Origin: Holosporales bacterium
GTDB taxonomy: Bacteria > Pseudomonadota > Alphaproteobacteria > RUG11792
DNA length: 36,489 bases
Direction: 5' to 3'
NCBI GenBank assembly: GCA_031266135.1
Contig: JAISBP010000022.1
Location: 1-36,489 of the forward strand
The notes beneath the pieces were generated by a model. That model saw nothing but the letters and a program-made list of their open reading frames with translations. It made no database searches and was not told the origin of the DNA. Position 1 is the stretch's first letter. The number at the start of each line of letters is the position of its first letter. A program made the position numbers and the translations under genes. Shown here piece after piece: positions 10,771 to 21,087 of the stretch.

Positions 10771-11199
10771 TTAACGATGATTTTGATCTGGATGTGGAGA
10801 ATCGAATCTAAAAAGAATGTCTGCCTCACGATCGATTGTGAGAATCTCATCTGCGTTTCTTTCAAACACGTTTACTAATCCCAATGGGAGATCGTTGTAC
10901 TCTAGCAAGATCCCTGGGTACTTTCTATCCAATTCATCAATGAATCCAGGATTATCTATATGTTCTCTTATGAAATTCCATTGCCACAGCCAGTTCGCAT
11001 GACCAAAATCATTTGGTATAATATCTGGTTGGGCAATATTACCTAGAGCCCCTTGGATAAGGTGCTCAATATGATTTTGGTTAGACCCCCGTTGTTGATT
11101 CTGTCCTCCATTTGCATGATATTCAGTAGCAGAAGCTGCGCTAACCATTGTTATATGCCCCGCTATGATAGCTGCTGTATATTTTGCAAATTTATTCAT
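10771..11199 (-). CDS. Orphan exported protein, unknown function
   Basis: This 142-residue protein is not recognised. The ATG at 11199 is chosen because GGGAGGAAAG lies 6-8 bp before it; a TTG inside that site gives a longer frame. The signal peptide is MNKFAKYTAAIIAGHITM, then VSAASATEY, with a good cleavage site near residue 24. The mature part is hydrophilic, rich in Asn, Gln and His (GGQNQQRGSNQNHIEHLI), then acidic (FIDELDRKYPGILLEYNDLP) and ends DSPHPDQNHR. There is no membrane segment. It lies alone between the tRNA cluster and tig, facing away from tig. Confidence 0.7.
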   Translation of the reverse strand: MNKFAKYTAAIIAGHITMVSAASATEYHANGGQNQQRGSNQNHIEHLIQGALGNIAQPDIIPNDFGHANWLWQWNFIREHIDNPGFIDELDRKYPGILLEYNDLPLGLVNVFERNADEILTIDREADILFRFDSPHPDQNHR

Positions 11200-11496
11200 G
11201 ATATTCTTTCCTCCCAAAAAGTAATAGACTGCACCTTAGAACAACCGAGATTGAAATACATAAAATTATGTATTATAGATATATTATAATTAATTCAAAT
11301 GCTTGATGTCAATTGCTTTTCGGCGATAACTCCGTTTTTTTGAAGAGTTCGTACGGCGAGATCTAGCGTATGGATAAGATCATAAAAGCGGGAGTCTTAC
11401 TCTGGTTGTGTTGTTCTTGATTGCCGGGTTAACATCTGATACCCTTTAAGCATAATTGTTTCCTTTGTACCAAAAGATAAAGGACTGAGGTACCGT

Positions 11497-12846
11497 ATGA
11501 TTCTCGAGAAAATTAAGAATGAAGGATTGAAGTATGAATTTAATGTCATCTTCGAGGCGAATGAGATAGAGCGTAAGGTAAGTGACGAGGTTCTAGAAAA
11601 AGCGAAAACTTTTAAAATGCACGGATTTAGGCCTGGTCACGTTCCTCTCAATATCGTCAGAAACTCCATCGAAGGAAGTGTTTTGAAGAACGTTCTTGAG
11701 TCATTAATTTCAGAGGCATGTGATGAAATTTTAAAACAAACTGGAGCGCCAGATTTTGCAACGAGGCCTATATATCGCTTCGATAAGGAGTATGAGTCAG
11801 GTGCTGATGTTTCCGTGGTATTATCGGTCGAAGTGGCTCCGTCATTTGATCTCGTGCCTTTTAACTGTAAGGTACAAAGGGTAATTCCGAAGGTATTGGA
11901 TGAAGAAGTCATTCAAGCTAGGAATGAGTTTTTGGATAGTATTCCAGTTTTTGAAAAGACTGAAAAAGATTATGCTGTCCAAAATGGTGATGAGGTTGCG
12001 TATATCGCAACGTGTTATAACAAAGGTGTCGAAAGTAAAAAGAAGAGTTTTCGTAATAGTTTGGTAGTTCCAATGGAGATTAAAGAAAATGCTGAATTTC
12101 TAAATAATTTCCTTGGCAAAAAAGTTGGAGATAGTTTTGATTATACGCCCGATGAAAATGATAAGACTATAAAATACAAGTTTACTATTAGGACAACAAA
12201 ACAACGAGCTAAAAGGCCGGAAGCAGCAAAAGGTGGTGAGGCCTTGAACGATTTTGACGCAATAATAAAGAAACAATTGGGGAAAGAAATACTTAATACG
12301 GCGTTCATATATCACAAGAATCAGATCCTTGAATACCTTAAGGATCAGTATGATTTCCCGTTGCCGGAAAGTATATTGGAGAACGAAACTAAGAATATAA
12401 TCGCCGAAGTTAAGAGAGACCTCGCGGAAAGAGAAAAAGAGACCGGTGAAAAGCAGGAAGCTGTTACGGACGATCAGATTAAGAGCGAATATGGAGATGT
12501 CGTCAAGCAAAGGGTGATTCTTGGATACGTCCTGAATAAGATAGCGCAGGAAGGCAAGATAATAGTATCCAATAAAGAGCTTTCAGACTATCTGTCAGAG
12601 GAAATCCGTCGGAATCCTCGTATAGCAAACCAGCTGATGGCCTACTATAAAGAAAATCCTGGAGCAGTTGAGTATAAACGAGCCGAAATAAAGGAACGTA
12701 AGGTGATAGACTATCTAATGACAAAGGTTGAGTCGACTGACGTTGAAATGACGAAACAGGAGGTTCAAGAATTAGTCGATAAGCTGCTTTATGAGGATGA
12801 CATAGATACTGATGTTAACAATACCGAACAAATTACATCCGTTTAG
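11497..12846 (+). CDS. tig: Trigger factor
   Basis: Trigger factor is the ribosome-bound chaperone and peptidyl-prolyl isomerase that meets nascent chains at the exit tunnel. The N-terminal ribosome-binding domain has the GFRP signature (FKMHGFRPGHVPLNIV, about residues 42-57). A PPIase domain follows (about 150-240, NGDEVAYIATCYNKG), and then a long helical C-domain rich in Lys/Glu. The 449-residue length is usual. The ATG has a GAGG site 7 bp upstream. It ends 12 bp before clpP, giving the common tig-clpP-clpX order. Confidence 0.96.
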   Translation: MILEKIKNEGLKYEFNVIFEANEIERKVSDEVLEKAKTFKMHGFRPGHVPLNIVRNSIEGSVLKNVLESLISEACDEILKQTGAPDFATRPIYRFDKEYESGADVSVVLSVEVAPSFDLVPFNCKVQRVIPKVLDEEVIQARNEFLDSIPVFEKTEKDYAVQNGDEVAYIATCYNKGVESKKKSFRNSLVVPMEIKENAEFLNNFLGKKVGDSFDYTPDENDKTIKYKFTIRTTKQRAKRPEAAKGGEALNDFDAIIKKQLGKEILNTAFIYHKNQILEYLKDQYDFPLPESILENETKNIIAEVKRDLAEREKETGEKQEAVTDDQIKSEYGDVVKQRVILGYVLNKIAQEGKIIVSNKELSDYLSEEIRRNPRIANQLMAYYKENPGAVEYKRAEIKERKVIDYLMTKVESTDVEMTKQEVQELVDKLLYEDDIDTDVNNTEQITSV

Positions 12847-12858
12847 GAGGGTAGAAAA

Positions 12859-13452
12859 ATGTCGAATTTTGTTCCGATAGTTGTTGAACAAACGAGCCGC
12901 GGGGAAAGATCGTATGATATCTATTCCAGGCTCCTCAAGGAACGCATCGTCTTCCTGACGGGGGAGATATGCGACGAGGTCGCTTCCATTATCTGTGCGC
13001 AGCTCCTTTTCCTAGAGTCGGAAGATTCAACTAAGGATGTGAGTTTATACATCAATTCTCCGGGTGGGTCCGTCACTGCTGCCTTCTCGATCCTAGATAC
13101 GATGAACTACATCAAGTGCGATGTATCGACTCTATGCATAGGACAAGCATGCTCAGCTGGGTCTTTGTTGTTATGTGCCGGTAAGAAGGGAAAGCGCTTT
13201 TCGTTACCGCATTCTAGGATCATGACCCATCAGCCGTCTGGTGGAGCACGGGGCCAGGCAACGGATATTGAAATACATGCTAAAGAAATCCTGCATGTTC
13301 GAGAAATGCTCAATGCTATATTTGCGGCGAATACGGGGCAGGATATAGAAGTGATAAATAGCGTCATGGAAAGGGATAGATTTATGTCGGCTGAGGAATC
13401 TAAGAAATTTGGAATCATTGATGATGTTATTGATAAAAGACAGACATGTTAA
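12859..13452 (+). CDS. clpP: ATP-dependent Clp protease proteolytic subunit
   Basis: ClpP is the tetradecameric serine protease chamber fed by ClpX. The 197-residue protein begins [20 protein letters not shown], the usual N-terminus. The catalytic serine is in GQACSAGS, the histidine in [10 protein letters not shown], and the aspartate in the [12 protein letters not shown] region. The common MIHQP is MTHQP here, a conservative neighbour change. A strong GGAGGG site overlaps the end of tig, so translation is probably coupled. clpX follows after 71 bp with an AT-rich spacer. Confidence 0.97.
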   Translation: MSNFVPIVVEQTSRGERSYDIYSRLLKERIVFLTGEICDEVASIICAQLLFLESEDSTKDVSLYINSPGGSVTAAFSILDTMNYIKCDVSTLCIGQACSAGSLLLCAGKKGKRFSLPHSRIMTHQPSGGARGQATDIEIHAKEILHVREMLNAIFAANTGQDIEVINSVMERDRFMSAEESKKFGIIDDVIDKRQTC

Positions 13453-13523
13453 CGGTTTTTTTATTTATTCGTGCTAGAATAGGGGCTCAAAATGATAAAG
13501 ATCTGTTGTTAGGATATTTATAA

Positions 13524-14771
13524 ATGACAAATAGTTCAGATAAAGGTAATGTTTTATATTGTTCTTTTTGTGGTAAATCCCAGACCGAAGTCAAAAAATT
13601 AATAGCAGGGATTACGGCGTTTATATGCGACGAATGTATTTCTCTATGCTCTGATGTCGTCAAAAAAGAAGCACGAGAAGCATTCAATTCCGATAAAGGC
13701 GAATTCCTTACTCCGTCCGAGATTTTCCGTAGGTTAAATGAGCATGTAGTAGGCCAGGAGAAGGCCAAGAAGATTCTATCGGTTGCGGTATACAATCATT
13801 ATAAGATATTGAACTGTCAATCTCTGAAGTATCCGGATGTTGAAATTGCGAAATCGAATGTTTTATTGGTGGGGCCAACGGGTTCTGGGAAGACCCTCCT
13901 AGCACGGACCTTAGCGAAGATTATAGATGTTCCATTTACGATCGCGGATGCCACGTCTCTGACGGAGGCGGGATATGTCGGTGAAGATGTCGAAAATATT
14001 ATCCTCAAGCTCCTGCAGGTCGCTGATTTCGATGTGGAAAAAGCTCAGAGGGGTATCGTCTATATAGATGAAGTAGATAAGATCACCAGAAAATCGGAGA
14101 ATCCATCGATTACTCGAGATGTCTCGGGTGAGGGCGTTCAGCAGGCACTGCTGAAGGTGATCGAGGGTACGGTGGCGTTCGTTCCTCCTCAGGGTGGCCG
14201 GAAACATCCCCAGCAGGATTTCCTGCAGATTGATACGACCAATATATTGTTTATATGTGGAGGGGCATTCTGCGGTCTAGAGAAGATCATAGCTTCTAGG
14301 GGTAAGAAATCTGGGATTGGATTTGGAGCTGACGTTGAGAAGGCGGAAGATAAGGATGTCGGCGAATTATTCAAGGAAATCGAAACAGAGGATCTCCTAA
14401 AATTTGGCCTCATACCAGAATTTATAGGGCGCTTACCTGTGGTGGCCTCTCTAGAGGATCTCGGAGAGGATGATTTGATTAAGGTGCTTACGGAGCCCAA
14501 GGATGCGATCCTCAAGCAATACGAGAGCCTCTTTGATATGAATGGAGTTGCCCTCAAATTCCAGGAGGCTGCGATGAGGAGCGTCGTAAAACAGGCCATG
14601 AAGAAGAAGACTGGAGCCAGAGGCCTAAGATCGATCGTAGAGAATATCCTGTCTGATTTAATGTATAATATCCCTGATAATCCGAAGGCCAAGGAAGTCG
14701 TAATCGATAAAGATGTGGTGGAAGGCAAAAAACGCCCCATCGTATCAGCAACGAAGGACAACGCCGCGTAA
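13524..14771 (+). CDS. clpX: ATP-dependent Clp protease ATP-binding subunit ClpX
   Basis: ClpX is the AAA+ hexamer that unfolds tagged substrates and threads them into ClpP. The N-terminal Cys4 zinc-binding domain is YCSFCGK ... ICDECISLC (residues 12-42). Walker A is [14 protein letters not shown], Walker B is [10 protein letters not shown], and the pore-side [14 protein letters not shown] and [10 protein letters not shown] sensor-2 motifs are intact. The ClpP-contact loop is IGFG in [12 protein letters not shown]. The length of 415 is usual. AGGA lies 9 bp before the ATG. The open frame ends in a short tail after [13 protein letters not shown]. Confidence 0.97.
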   Translation: MTNSSDKGNVLYCSFCGKSQTEVKKLIAGITAFICDECISLCSDVVKKEAREAFNSDKGEFLTPSEIFRRLNEHVVGQEKAKKILSVAVYNHYKILNCQSLKYPDVEIAKSNVLLVGPTGSGKTLLARTLAKIIDVPFTIADATSLTEAGYVGEDVENIILKLLQVADFDVEKAQRGIVYIDEVDKITRKSENPSITRDVSGEGVQQALLKVIEGTVAFVPPQGGRKHPQQDFLQIDTTNILFICGGAFCGLEKIIASRGKKSGIGFGADVEKAEDKDVGELFKEIETEDLLKFGLIPEFIGRLPVVASLEDLGEDDLIKVLTEPKDAILKQYESLFDMNGVALKFQEAAMRSVVKQAMKKKTGARGLRSIVENILSDLMYNIPDNPKAKEVVIDKDVVEGKKRPIVSATKDNAA

Positions 14772-14819
14772 TCTATAAAGGTCAGTTCTTTTGAGCAGTG
14801 CAGATTAAGTGTTTGATGA

Positions 14820-14846
14820 AATTATGAGGAGCTAGGGAAGAGATCT
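14820..14846 (+). repeat. Palindromic element 3'-end remnant
   Basis: ATTATGAGGAGCTAGGGAAG followed by AGATCT matches the 3' end of the element (ATTATGAAGAGTTAGGGAAG, AGGTCT) at nearly every base, and the next bases AATG are the same as after copy A. Sequence before 14820 no longer aligns. It lies between clpX and murE, a 259-bp gap with no gene I can support. Confidence 0.75.
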
Positions 14847-15030
14847 AATGTTAGGATGAGCATATCTCATGAAGTAAACTAAATGAGCTACATTGGCCTC
14901 TACCTCTTTAAATTATTAGAGATATATACTCGTTCTACTTACCAAACGCATTATTTTTTGCTTTAATAACGCTGGATTTTAGGCATTTATTACACTTAAT
15001 TTTATATGATTGAAAAGTGGAACGAGTATA

Positions 15031-16431
15031 CTATAAATATTCTTCACATTTCAAAATTTCTTCACGATCATCATGATATATTGTTCCATTCATTATGATT
15101 TGATTTGTTTCGTGTCCCTTGCCCATGATGGCAACGATGTCTCCGGGAAGCATCATGTCAATAGTATACCGAATTGCTGCTTTCCTATCTCCAATTTCGA
15201 TTCCTTTTTGGCATGATCTAAGTATTTCAGCACGAATTACAGATGGATCTTCTGTTCTCGGGTTATCATCGGTTATTATTGCAATATCCGATATCTCATA
15301 AGCTATTTCTCCCATCTCTCGCCTCTTTGATTTATCACGATCTCCACCGCATCCAAAAACACAGATCAATCTGTTTTGGCAAGATTTCTTGAGGGCATTG
15401 AGGGATGCTTCGAATGCGGATGACGTATGTGCGTAATCGATATATACTCGCTTCCCATTCTTATCTAGAATTAGCTCCATCCTTCCGCTTAATCCTGTGA
15501 TGTACGGAAGAGCATTCACAATCTCCCCAGGAGATGCACCGCATGCATATACCAATCCAATCGCGCATATTAAATTCATTATTTGAAATTCGCCGTATAA
15601 TTTAACTTCTATATTCCTGTATGATTCACCATCAATCGATAGGTCAAAGATAGTCCTATCATAATTACATCTAATATTTGTTCCTGATATATTCGCTGCG
15701 TCTTCTATTCCAAATGTCATAATATTTCTATTGAACTCCTGGATTCTTTGCATCATATCTATTGGGATACTCGGAATAATGGCCGGATTATCCTGTCCCA
15801 ATATTTCCTTAAAAAGTAGTAATTTAGCCTCAAGGTACGCAGCTTTCGTCACGTGATAATCTAGATGATCGGAAGATAGATTAGAAAACGCTGCGGCCGA
15901 TAACGTGACACTGTGTAATCGTTTTTGATGTAGTGCGTGGCTCGAAGCCTCAAAGGCAAAATGACTTATATTTCTATCCACTAAAAATTCCAAAATTCTG
16001 TGGAGTGAAAATGAGTCTGGAGTCGTTAGGCTTGGTATTCCCAACGATTCTGACTCGATACGCGTTCCATTTTCAATGAATAACCCGAGGGTACCAAGAT
16101 TGGCGGCTCTCTTACCGAGCTTATTCCACAGCTGCCGTACGAAATGCGCGATTGAGCTTTTCCCGTTGGTCCCAGTGATGGCGACACAACATTCTGGTTG
16201 AAGACTATGCGTAAACTTCGCCATCCGCGATATTAGGAGCCTCGCATCGTCCACGAAGATTACGTCCCGTCCTGCATCTCCTAATATCAATTCAGACTCT
16301 TTATCGGCAAAAATCATTATGGCGCCATTATGCTTGGCCTCCATAACGTGCTCTCTGATTTTTTCACAAAAAACCCCTATGAAAATATCGGACTTTACAA
16401 CGAGTTTTGAACTGATCCTGACGTTATTCAC
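15031..16431 (-). CDS. murE: UDP-N-acetylmuramoyl-tripeptide synthetase (meso-DAP adding)
   Basis: MurE adds the third amino acid to UDP-MurNAc-L-Ala-D-Glu in the cytoplasm. The ATP loop is AITGTNGKSSIAHFVRQL (about residues 83-100). The substrate region TTPDSFSLHRIL, the Mg site FEASSHALHQ and HLDYHVTKAAYLEAK (carbamylated-lysine region) follow. The C-terminal domain holds GCGGDRDKSKRREMGEIA and DDNPR, the motif that marks meso-diaminopimelate as the substrate. At 466 residues it is slightly shorter than usual, with a compact N-terminal domain. It is not beside other mur genes; rubrerythrin lies upstream on the same strand. Confidence 0.95.
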   Translation of the reverse strand: MNNVRISSKLVVKSDIFIGVFCEKIREHVMEAKHNGAIMIFADKESELILGDAGRDVIFVDDARLLISRMAKFTHSLQPECCVAITGTNGKSSIAHFVRQLWNKLGKRAANLGTLGLFIENGTRIESESLGIPSLTTPDSFSLHRILEFLVDRNISHFAFEASSHALHQKRLHSVTLSAAAFSNLSSDHLDYHVTKAAYLEAKLLLFKEILGQDNPAIIPSIPIDMMQRIQEFNRNIMTFGIEDAANISGTNIRCNYDRTIFDLSIDGESYRNIEVKLYGEFQIMNLICAIGLVYACGASPGEIVNALPYITGLSGRMELILDKNGKRVYIDYAHTSSAFEASLNALKKSCQNRLICVFGCGGDRDKSKRREMGEIAYEISDIAIITDDNPRTEDPSVIRAEILRSCQKGIEIGDRKAAIRYTIDMMLPGDIVAIMGKGHETNQIIMNGTIYHDDREEILKCEEYL

Positions 16432-16459
16432 GTATTCTTCATGATACAGGACATTGTTT

Positions 16460-16984
16460 TTATGCTTTCAAATATGCTAACTCGTGCCGGCATACCGGGC
16501 ACATCTTCGGAGCAACCTTGCTATTTATTATATTTCCGCACTTGGTACATTGCCAATTGACTGGGGCATCATTTTCAAGGACACTATTATCTTCAATGTT
16601 TTGCAGCAATTTCCGATACCTCGCTTCGTGATGGCCCTCTATTTCAGCGACCATCCTAAAAAGAGATGCTATCTCTTTGAATCCATCTTCTTCGGCTTCA
16701 AGAGCAAATTTAACGTACATATCAGTGGCTTCGTAATGTTCATCGCTGATAGCCTTCCTTAAATTGTCGAGAGTTTCCGATATGACTCCATCATTCAATA
16801 GCTTATACCAAATCTTGGCGTGTTCTTTTTCGTGCTCTGCAAATTCTTCAAATATTTTGCTGGCTAGATTATATCCTTCCTTCTTAGCTTTAGATGCAAA
16901 ATAAGTATATTTATTGCGAGCCTGTGACTCTCCAGCAAATGCAGCCATCAGATTCTTTTCAGTTCTACTACCTTTGATATCCAT
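16460..16984 (-). CDS. rbr: Rubrerythrin
   Basis: This 174-residue protein has a four-helix di-iron domain with two E-x-x-H pairs ([45 protein letters not shown]) and a C-terminal rubredoxin-like centre with CTKCG and CPVC. Rubrerythrins reduce hydrogen peroxide to water using NAD(P)H-linked donors. The ATG at 16984 ([12 protein letters not shown]) is chosen because the family starts there and GAGAAG lies just upstream; a start four codons earlier is possible. The family is most common in anaerobes and microaerophiles. It stands between murE and rppH without tight coupling. Confidence 0.95.
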   Translation of the reverse strand: MDIKGSRTEKNLMAAFAGESQARNKYTYFASKAKKEGYNLASKIFEEFAEHEKEHAKIWYKLLNDGVISETLDNLRKAISDEHYEATDMYVKFALEAEEDGFKEIASLFRMVAEIEGHHEARYRKLLQNIEDNSVLENDAPVNWQCTKCGNIINSKVAPKMCPVCRHELAYLKA

Positions 16985-17181
16985 AACACTTCTCATAATT
17001 CACATTCACATAAAGATTTATATATTAATTAAGACCTTATGTCAATCTGAGACCGATACTTAATATTTTAAACTCGGAAGACGCCTCAGTTATATACTTG
17101 TAATATTACCAGTATCACTTCACAAACATGTAACAAATTCTTAAGAGGCAATTATGCTGGTGCTTGGATATGTAGAGAAAA

Positions 17182-17700
17182 TTACCCTGGATCAGTCGGA
17201 TTATACATCGCAAGGTGAGAACGAAACTGTTTAAACACATCGATATAAAGGCGACGTTTAAAATGAACAGATAAGCGAATGAGATTCTGGTAACTCATCC
17301 ATCTCCAAACGTCGAATTCTCTGTGGGTCGAGTAATTTAGGTCAATATCTTCATCGCTCCCCAAAAATTTCATGAGGAACCATTTTTGACGTTGCCCAAC
17401 CATAGGATTGTTTTTTCGTCGTAGATTTACGGGAAGATTATATTCTAGCCAGTTATCAGTTTCAGCAAGCACCTCAACCTTATCCGTTCCAACTTCTTCT
17501 AGAAGCTCTCTTAGGGCTGCCTCGATTGGTTCTTCTCCAGGTTCGATACCTCCCTGCGGCATTTGCCAAGGCTTCTTAAGGAACCAGGATACCATCTTAG
17601 TATTGGTGGTAGACCTTTTCCCAGCGAAGACCTTGTTATCCTTGTTAATCATGACCATCCCAACTCCCATCCTGAAATGATCATCACAATCTTTTGTCAT
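17182..17700 (-). CDS. rppH: RNA pyrophosphohydrolase (Nudix)
   Basis: RppH removes pyrophosphate from 5' triphosphorylated mRNA, starting RNase E-dependent decay. The 172-residue protein has the full Nudix box GGIEPGEEPIEAALRELLEE followed by VGT (about residues 51-73), the family N-terminus FRMGVGMVMINKDNKVFAGKR, the PWQMPQGG entry, and the RppH/IalA-type later motifs VGQRQKWFLMKFLG and EFDVWRWM. Alphaproteobacterial homologues include the Bartonella invasion-associated protein IalA, but a role in invasion is not shown here. It is flanked by about 200 and 140 bp of noncoding DNA. Confidence 0.94.
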   Translation of the reverse strand: MTKDCDDHFRMGVGMVMINKDNKVFAGKRSTTNTKMVSWFLKKPWQMPQGGIEPGEEPIEAALRELLEEVGTDKVEVLAETDNWLEYNLPVNLRRKNNPMVGQRQKWFLMKFLGSDEDIDLNYSTHREFDVWRWMSYQNLIRLSVHFKRRLYIDVFKQFRSHLAMYNPTDPG

Positions 17701-17840
17701 AATATCAAACTACTTTAAAGCCGTTGGGATAGGATAACATATAAAACTTCTCAAAGAAAAGAATATCGGGAAGATATTATTCCTTCCATCATTAACAAAC
17801 TCTACCTTCCGAACTCTCTGCAGTCAGGATTAAAGCATAC

Positions 17841-19172
17841 TTATATCTTAATGTGTATCCATTTTGAGCTTTTATACCTATAGTACAAAACGGATGACAT
17901 AATACTGACCGATACTATGAGTAAGTACCACGTTAACTTGATATTTAACACATTGTAACGAGCAAATATAATCGAAGGTATTGTTACAATCGACCAAATA
18001 CATGATGCAATTGTAAACATGGTAAATCCCAGATCTCCGCCAGCTTCGAGGACACCAGCTATAACCCAACAAACTCCATCTATCAGGAAATAGAATAAAA
18101 CTAATCTCAAGATAAACACAGTATCCTGTAGTATCGCATCACTAACCTGGAATTTTATGAAATTTGATATTATAAAGTCAGGGGAGAATATAAAAACGGT
18201 CGCAATAAATATGGAAAATATTAAATGAATGCCAATACCATTTTTTATTAACCCCATGATCTTATCTTTCATGCCGGCACCGAGGAGGTTCGCCGTCATC
18301 GCCATGATTCCCTTTTCGAGTCCAGCTACAATAAATGCCATAAATACATTCACTGAAACCGCTATCGATTGAATCATGGCGATTTCGGTACTTATATTAG
18401 CCAGAGTGTAGTATATAGTGCCCCAGGCAAGCATCTCACAAATGTGTCCGATGCCGCCGACTCCACCGAGTCTGAGGTATTCTTTGAGTTTCTGGAGACG
18501 AAGTCTAAAATCGAGTGTATGATACTTTTCACGGAAATCTTTCCTGAAGAAAAATAAGAATAATAAGATGCAGTGCACGAACCATGAAAAAACTGTACCG
18601 ATAGCAGCCCCAGCACTTCCCATGAAGTTATCTATTCCGAAAAACCCGAAGACCAATATGATATCAACGATTACATTGACTACGTTGGCGACGATGATTG
18701 AAAATGTAACGAACATACCTCGTCCAATTGCAATGAAAAATCCAGATAATGCGCAGCTAATTCCACAGATAGGAATAAAAAGAGAGCATATCCGAAAATA
18801 TGGTAATCCAAAGGTATATAGGTTGGGAGGAATACAATGTCGGCCAGCGAACAGGGAAATCGGTATGGAAATTAGGAATAATGAAATGGCAAACCATATC
18901 ATTTGCCAGACGGGCATACCAGCCATGTGGTACTTCTGAGCTCCGTTATAATTGCCGACGATTGCGCTGCAGATTAAGATGACAGACATCGTTGAATACT
19001 GGAACGCTGAACACCATACGGACGCTGATGATGCGCCCGTCATCGCTTCGATTGAGTATCGTGCCAAAACCAACTGGTCAAGGACGATCATTATGTGGGT
19101 AGATAATGCAGAAATCATCATGGGGAAAGACATACGGACGACATCCCTCATCCGAATCTCGCCGTTATGCAT
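17841..19172 (-). CDS. MATE-family efflux transporter
   Basis: This 443-residue polytopic protein has about twelve hydrophobic segments in two similar halves, the MATE arrangement. The first half starts RMSFPMMISALSTHIMIVLD and includes ICSAIVGNYNGAQKYHMAGM, the family's conserved loop after helix 2. The second half has the matching LGGVGGIGHICEMLAW and ANLLGAGMKDKIMGLI. MATE proteins export drugs or metabolites with Na+ or H+ antiport; the substrate is not readable. The ATG at 19172 is used, and an ATG seven codons later (MRDVVRMSF) is the alternative. It is divergent from tRNA-Thr(CGT). Confidence 0.88.
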   Translation of the reverse strand: MHNGEIRMRDVVRMSFPMMISALSTHIMIVLDQLVLARYSIEAMTGASSASVWCSAFQYSTMSVILICSAIVGNYNGAQKYHMAGMPVWQMIWFAISLFLISIPISLFAGRHCIPPNLYTFGLPYFRICSLFIPICGISCALSGFFIAIGRGMFVTFSIIVANVVNVIVDIILVFGFFGIDNFMGSAGAAIGTVFSWFVHCILLFLFFFRKDFREKYHTLDFRLRLQKLKEYLRLGGVGGIGHICEMLAWGTIYYTLANISTEIAMIQSIAVSVNVFMAFIVAGLEKGIMAMTANLLGAGMKDKIMGLIKNGIGIHLIFSIFIATVFIFSPDFIISNFIKFQVSDAILQDTVFILRLVLFYFLIDGVCWVIAGVLEAGGDLGFTMFTIASCIWSIVTIPSIIFARYNVLNIKLTWYLLIVSVSIMSSVLYYRYKSSKWIHIKI

Positions 19173-19390
19173 CCGTCTTCATCTTCAAATTATCTTCCAA
19201 TATCATGGCATCCTCGCGGTTTATCTTTGCACATTCTTCCAAATAATTACAGATCCAAAGATCCATGGAGAGCATCATACTGATACGCTACTGTTTCTCC
19301 ATGATTTTTTCACTTCATTTATAAAGCGAGGTTATTATCATCGTATAATCTTGTTTATAGTTTATAATGAACTGTGTTTCTCATCTTGAT

Positions 19391-19466
<76 letters not shown>

Positions 19467-19476
19467 TGACTCTCAT

Positions 19477-20922
19477 ATGAACAGGATGTCTTTAGGATCC
19501 ATAATCCAAACACTCCCCATTAATAGAGATATAAAGTTTGGGCGACTATTGGTCATTATTACGGTCGCATTGTTGGCCTGTATATTTATAGCACCTCCGG
19601 ATACCCTCAATCAGAATGCCTTCTACATGATCATCATATTCATAGCGTCTATGGCGGGGATTATGCTCGAGGTAGCCGAACCATGTTTCGTCCTGTTTTT
19701 ATCGATGGGGATTGCCAGTCTGACAAATGTAATTGATATTAAACAGTGTTTTACTGGATTTAGTCACCCCGTGCCTTGGCTCATCTTTTTCGCTCTCTCA
19801 CTATCGAGCGTCATAACTCAGACGAAGCTGGGCCTTAGGATCGCCTATTTCTTCATTAAAATGTGTGGGGGAAGTACAACCGGGATAGCATACAGTATCA
19901 TCATGACTGAATTTATAACATCTCCAATAATTCCGAGCAACACGGCACGAGGTGCTAATATAGGTCTCCCAATCGTTCAATCGATTTCACGGTACGTAGC
20001 TGAACATTCGGATGAGGCGCAGGGGAAGTCGATTGGAGCATACTTATCGATTCTGTATGCCAATGGTAATTCTGTGTGTAGCGCCATCTTCATGACTGCC
20101 ATGATTTCTAACTCAATAATCACGGAAGAACTCAGCAAGATGGGTGTCAATTTCGGGTGGCTCCCGTGGTTTATGTCCATGATCACCCCGGGCCTATGTA
20201 TTCTCCTCGCCTTGCCATTCGTCCTGAAAATCCTATATCGGCCAAAGGTCCCTGATCTATCGAGCATCAAGGCACAGGCCGCGAAGAACTTTTCTGAACT
20301 CGGAAGGATTACGAAGCAGGAAAAGTTTATCATCTCTGTCTTTGGAGGCATGTTACTGATGTGGGTTCTGTCGGAGGCCATAGGAGTCCCCGTCATCGTG
20401 ACCATCATCATTGGGATTTGTATTTTCCTGATGTCTGGGACATTACATATCAAAGATATGTTTTCATCGTACAGCATCCTCAACCCCGTAATAATGCTCG
20501 GTATTTTGATATCATACGTTAATTGCCTAATTTCATCGGGGGCTATAGATTGGTTTAATGGGACCATTTCGACTGGCCTCAGTACGTTCGACAAAGATAC
20601 TTCATTCTTTCTGTTGTCGGTCATCTATTTCTTCACTCATTACTTCTTTTCTGGGGAAGGCGCCAGAATCATCGCCTTATATACTCCCTTTTTAATGACT
20701 GGGATAGCCCTCGGCACGGAACCAGAAAAGATGGCGCTTACACTGGCATTCTTTAGCTCATGCTCTGATGTGCTGGCGCATTGCACGTGCCCCGCCAGTA
20801 TCACAATGTTTAGCCTTGGATATATTTCGGCCAATAAATGGATGAAGGCCGGACTGGCGGTCGCCGTATTCATCATGTTCGTATGGTTCTCGTATATGTA
20901 TATCTTTTCGATTATCGTTTGA
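19477..20922 (+). CDS. DASS-family anion (dicarboxylate-type) transporter
   Basis: This 481-residue protein has about twelve to fourteen membrane segments and the divalent anion:sodium symporter (CitT/YflS-like) pattern. The first signature is EFITSPIIPSNTARGANIGL, where SNT belongs to the sodium/substrate site. The C-terminal half has YFFTHYFFSGEGARIIALYT and SSCSDVLAHCTCPASITMF, matching the second site of the CitT/2-oxoglutarate-malate translocator subfamily. Family members import or exchange di- and tricarboxylates across the inner membrane, which for an intracellular bacterium would mean host TCA intermediates; that is inference. The first ATG lies only 11 bp after a tRNA; a second start at M4 is possible. 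Confidence 0.88.
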   Translation: MNRMSLGSIIQTLPINRDIKFGRLLVIITVALLACIFIAPPDTLNQNAFYMIIIFIASMAGIMLEVAEPCFVLFLSMGIASLTNVIDIKQCFTGFSHPVPWLIFFALSLSSVITQTKLGLRIAYFFIKMCGGSTTGIAYSIIMTEFITSPIIPSNTARGANIGLPIVQSISRYVAEHSDEAQGKSIGAYLSILYANGNSVCSAIFMTAMISNSIITEELSKMGVNFGWLPWFMSMITPGLCILLALPFVLKILYRPKVPDLSSIKAQAAKNFSELGRITKQEKFIISVFGGMLLMWVLSEAIGVPVIVTIIIGICIFLMSGTLHIKDMFSSYSILNPVIMLGILISYVNCLISSGAIDWFNGTISTGLSTFDKDTSFFLLSVIYFFTHYFFSGEGARIIALYTPFLMTGIALGTEPEKMALTLAFFSSCSDVLAHCTCPASITMFSLGYISANKWMKAGLAVAVFIMFVWFSYMYIFSIIV

Positions 20923-21087
20923 AAATTGTAACTTCTGATTTGTACTCAAGTATTATTCGCGAATCCTATTCTCAAGACTAGTTTATAATAGTAAAAAAGT
21001 TCCTTTTATTATGCGCTTGCATCGAGGTATAAAATGGAGTATTATGATTACGAAATTAAAATAGTAATTTTCCAAAGGTATATAGCG

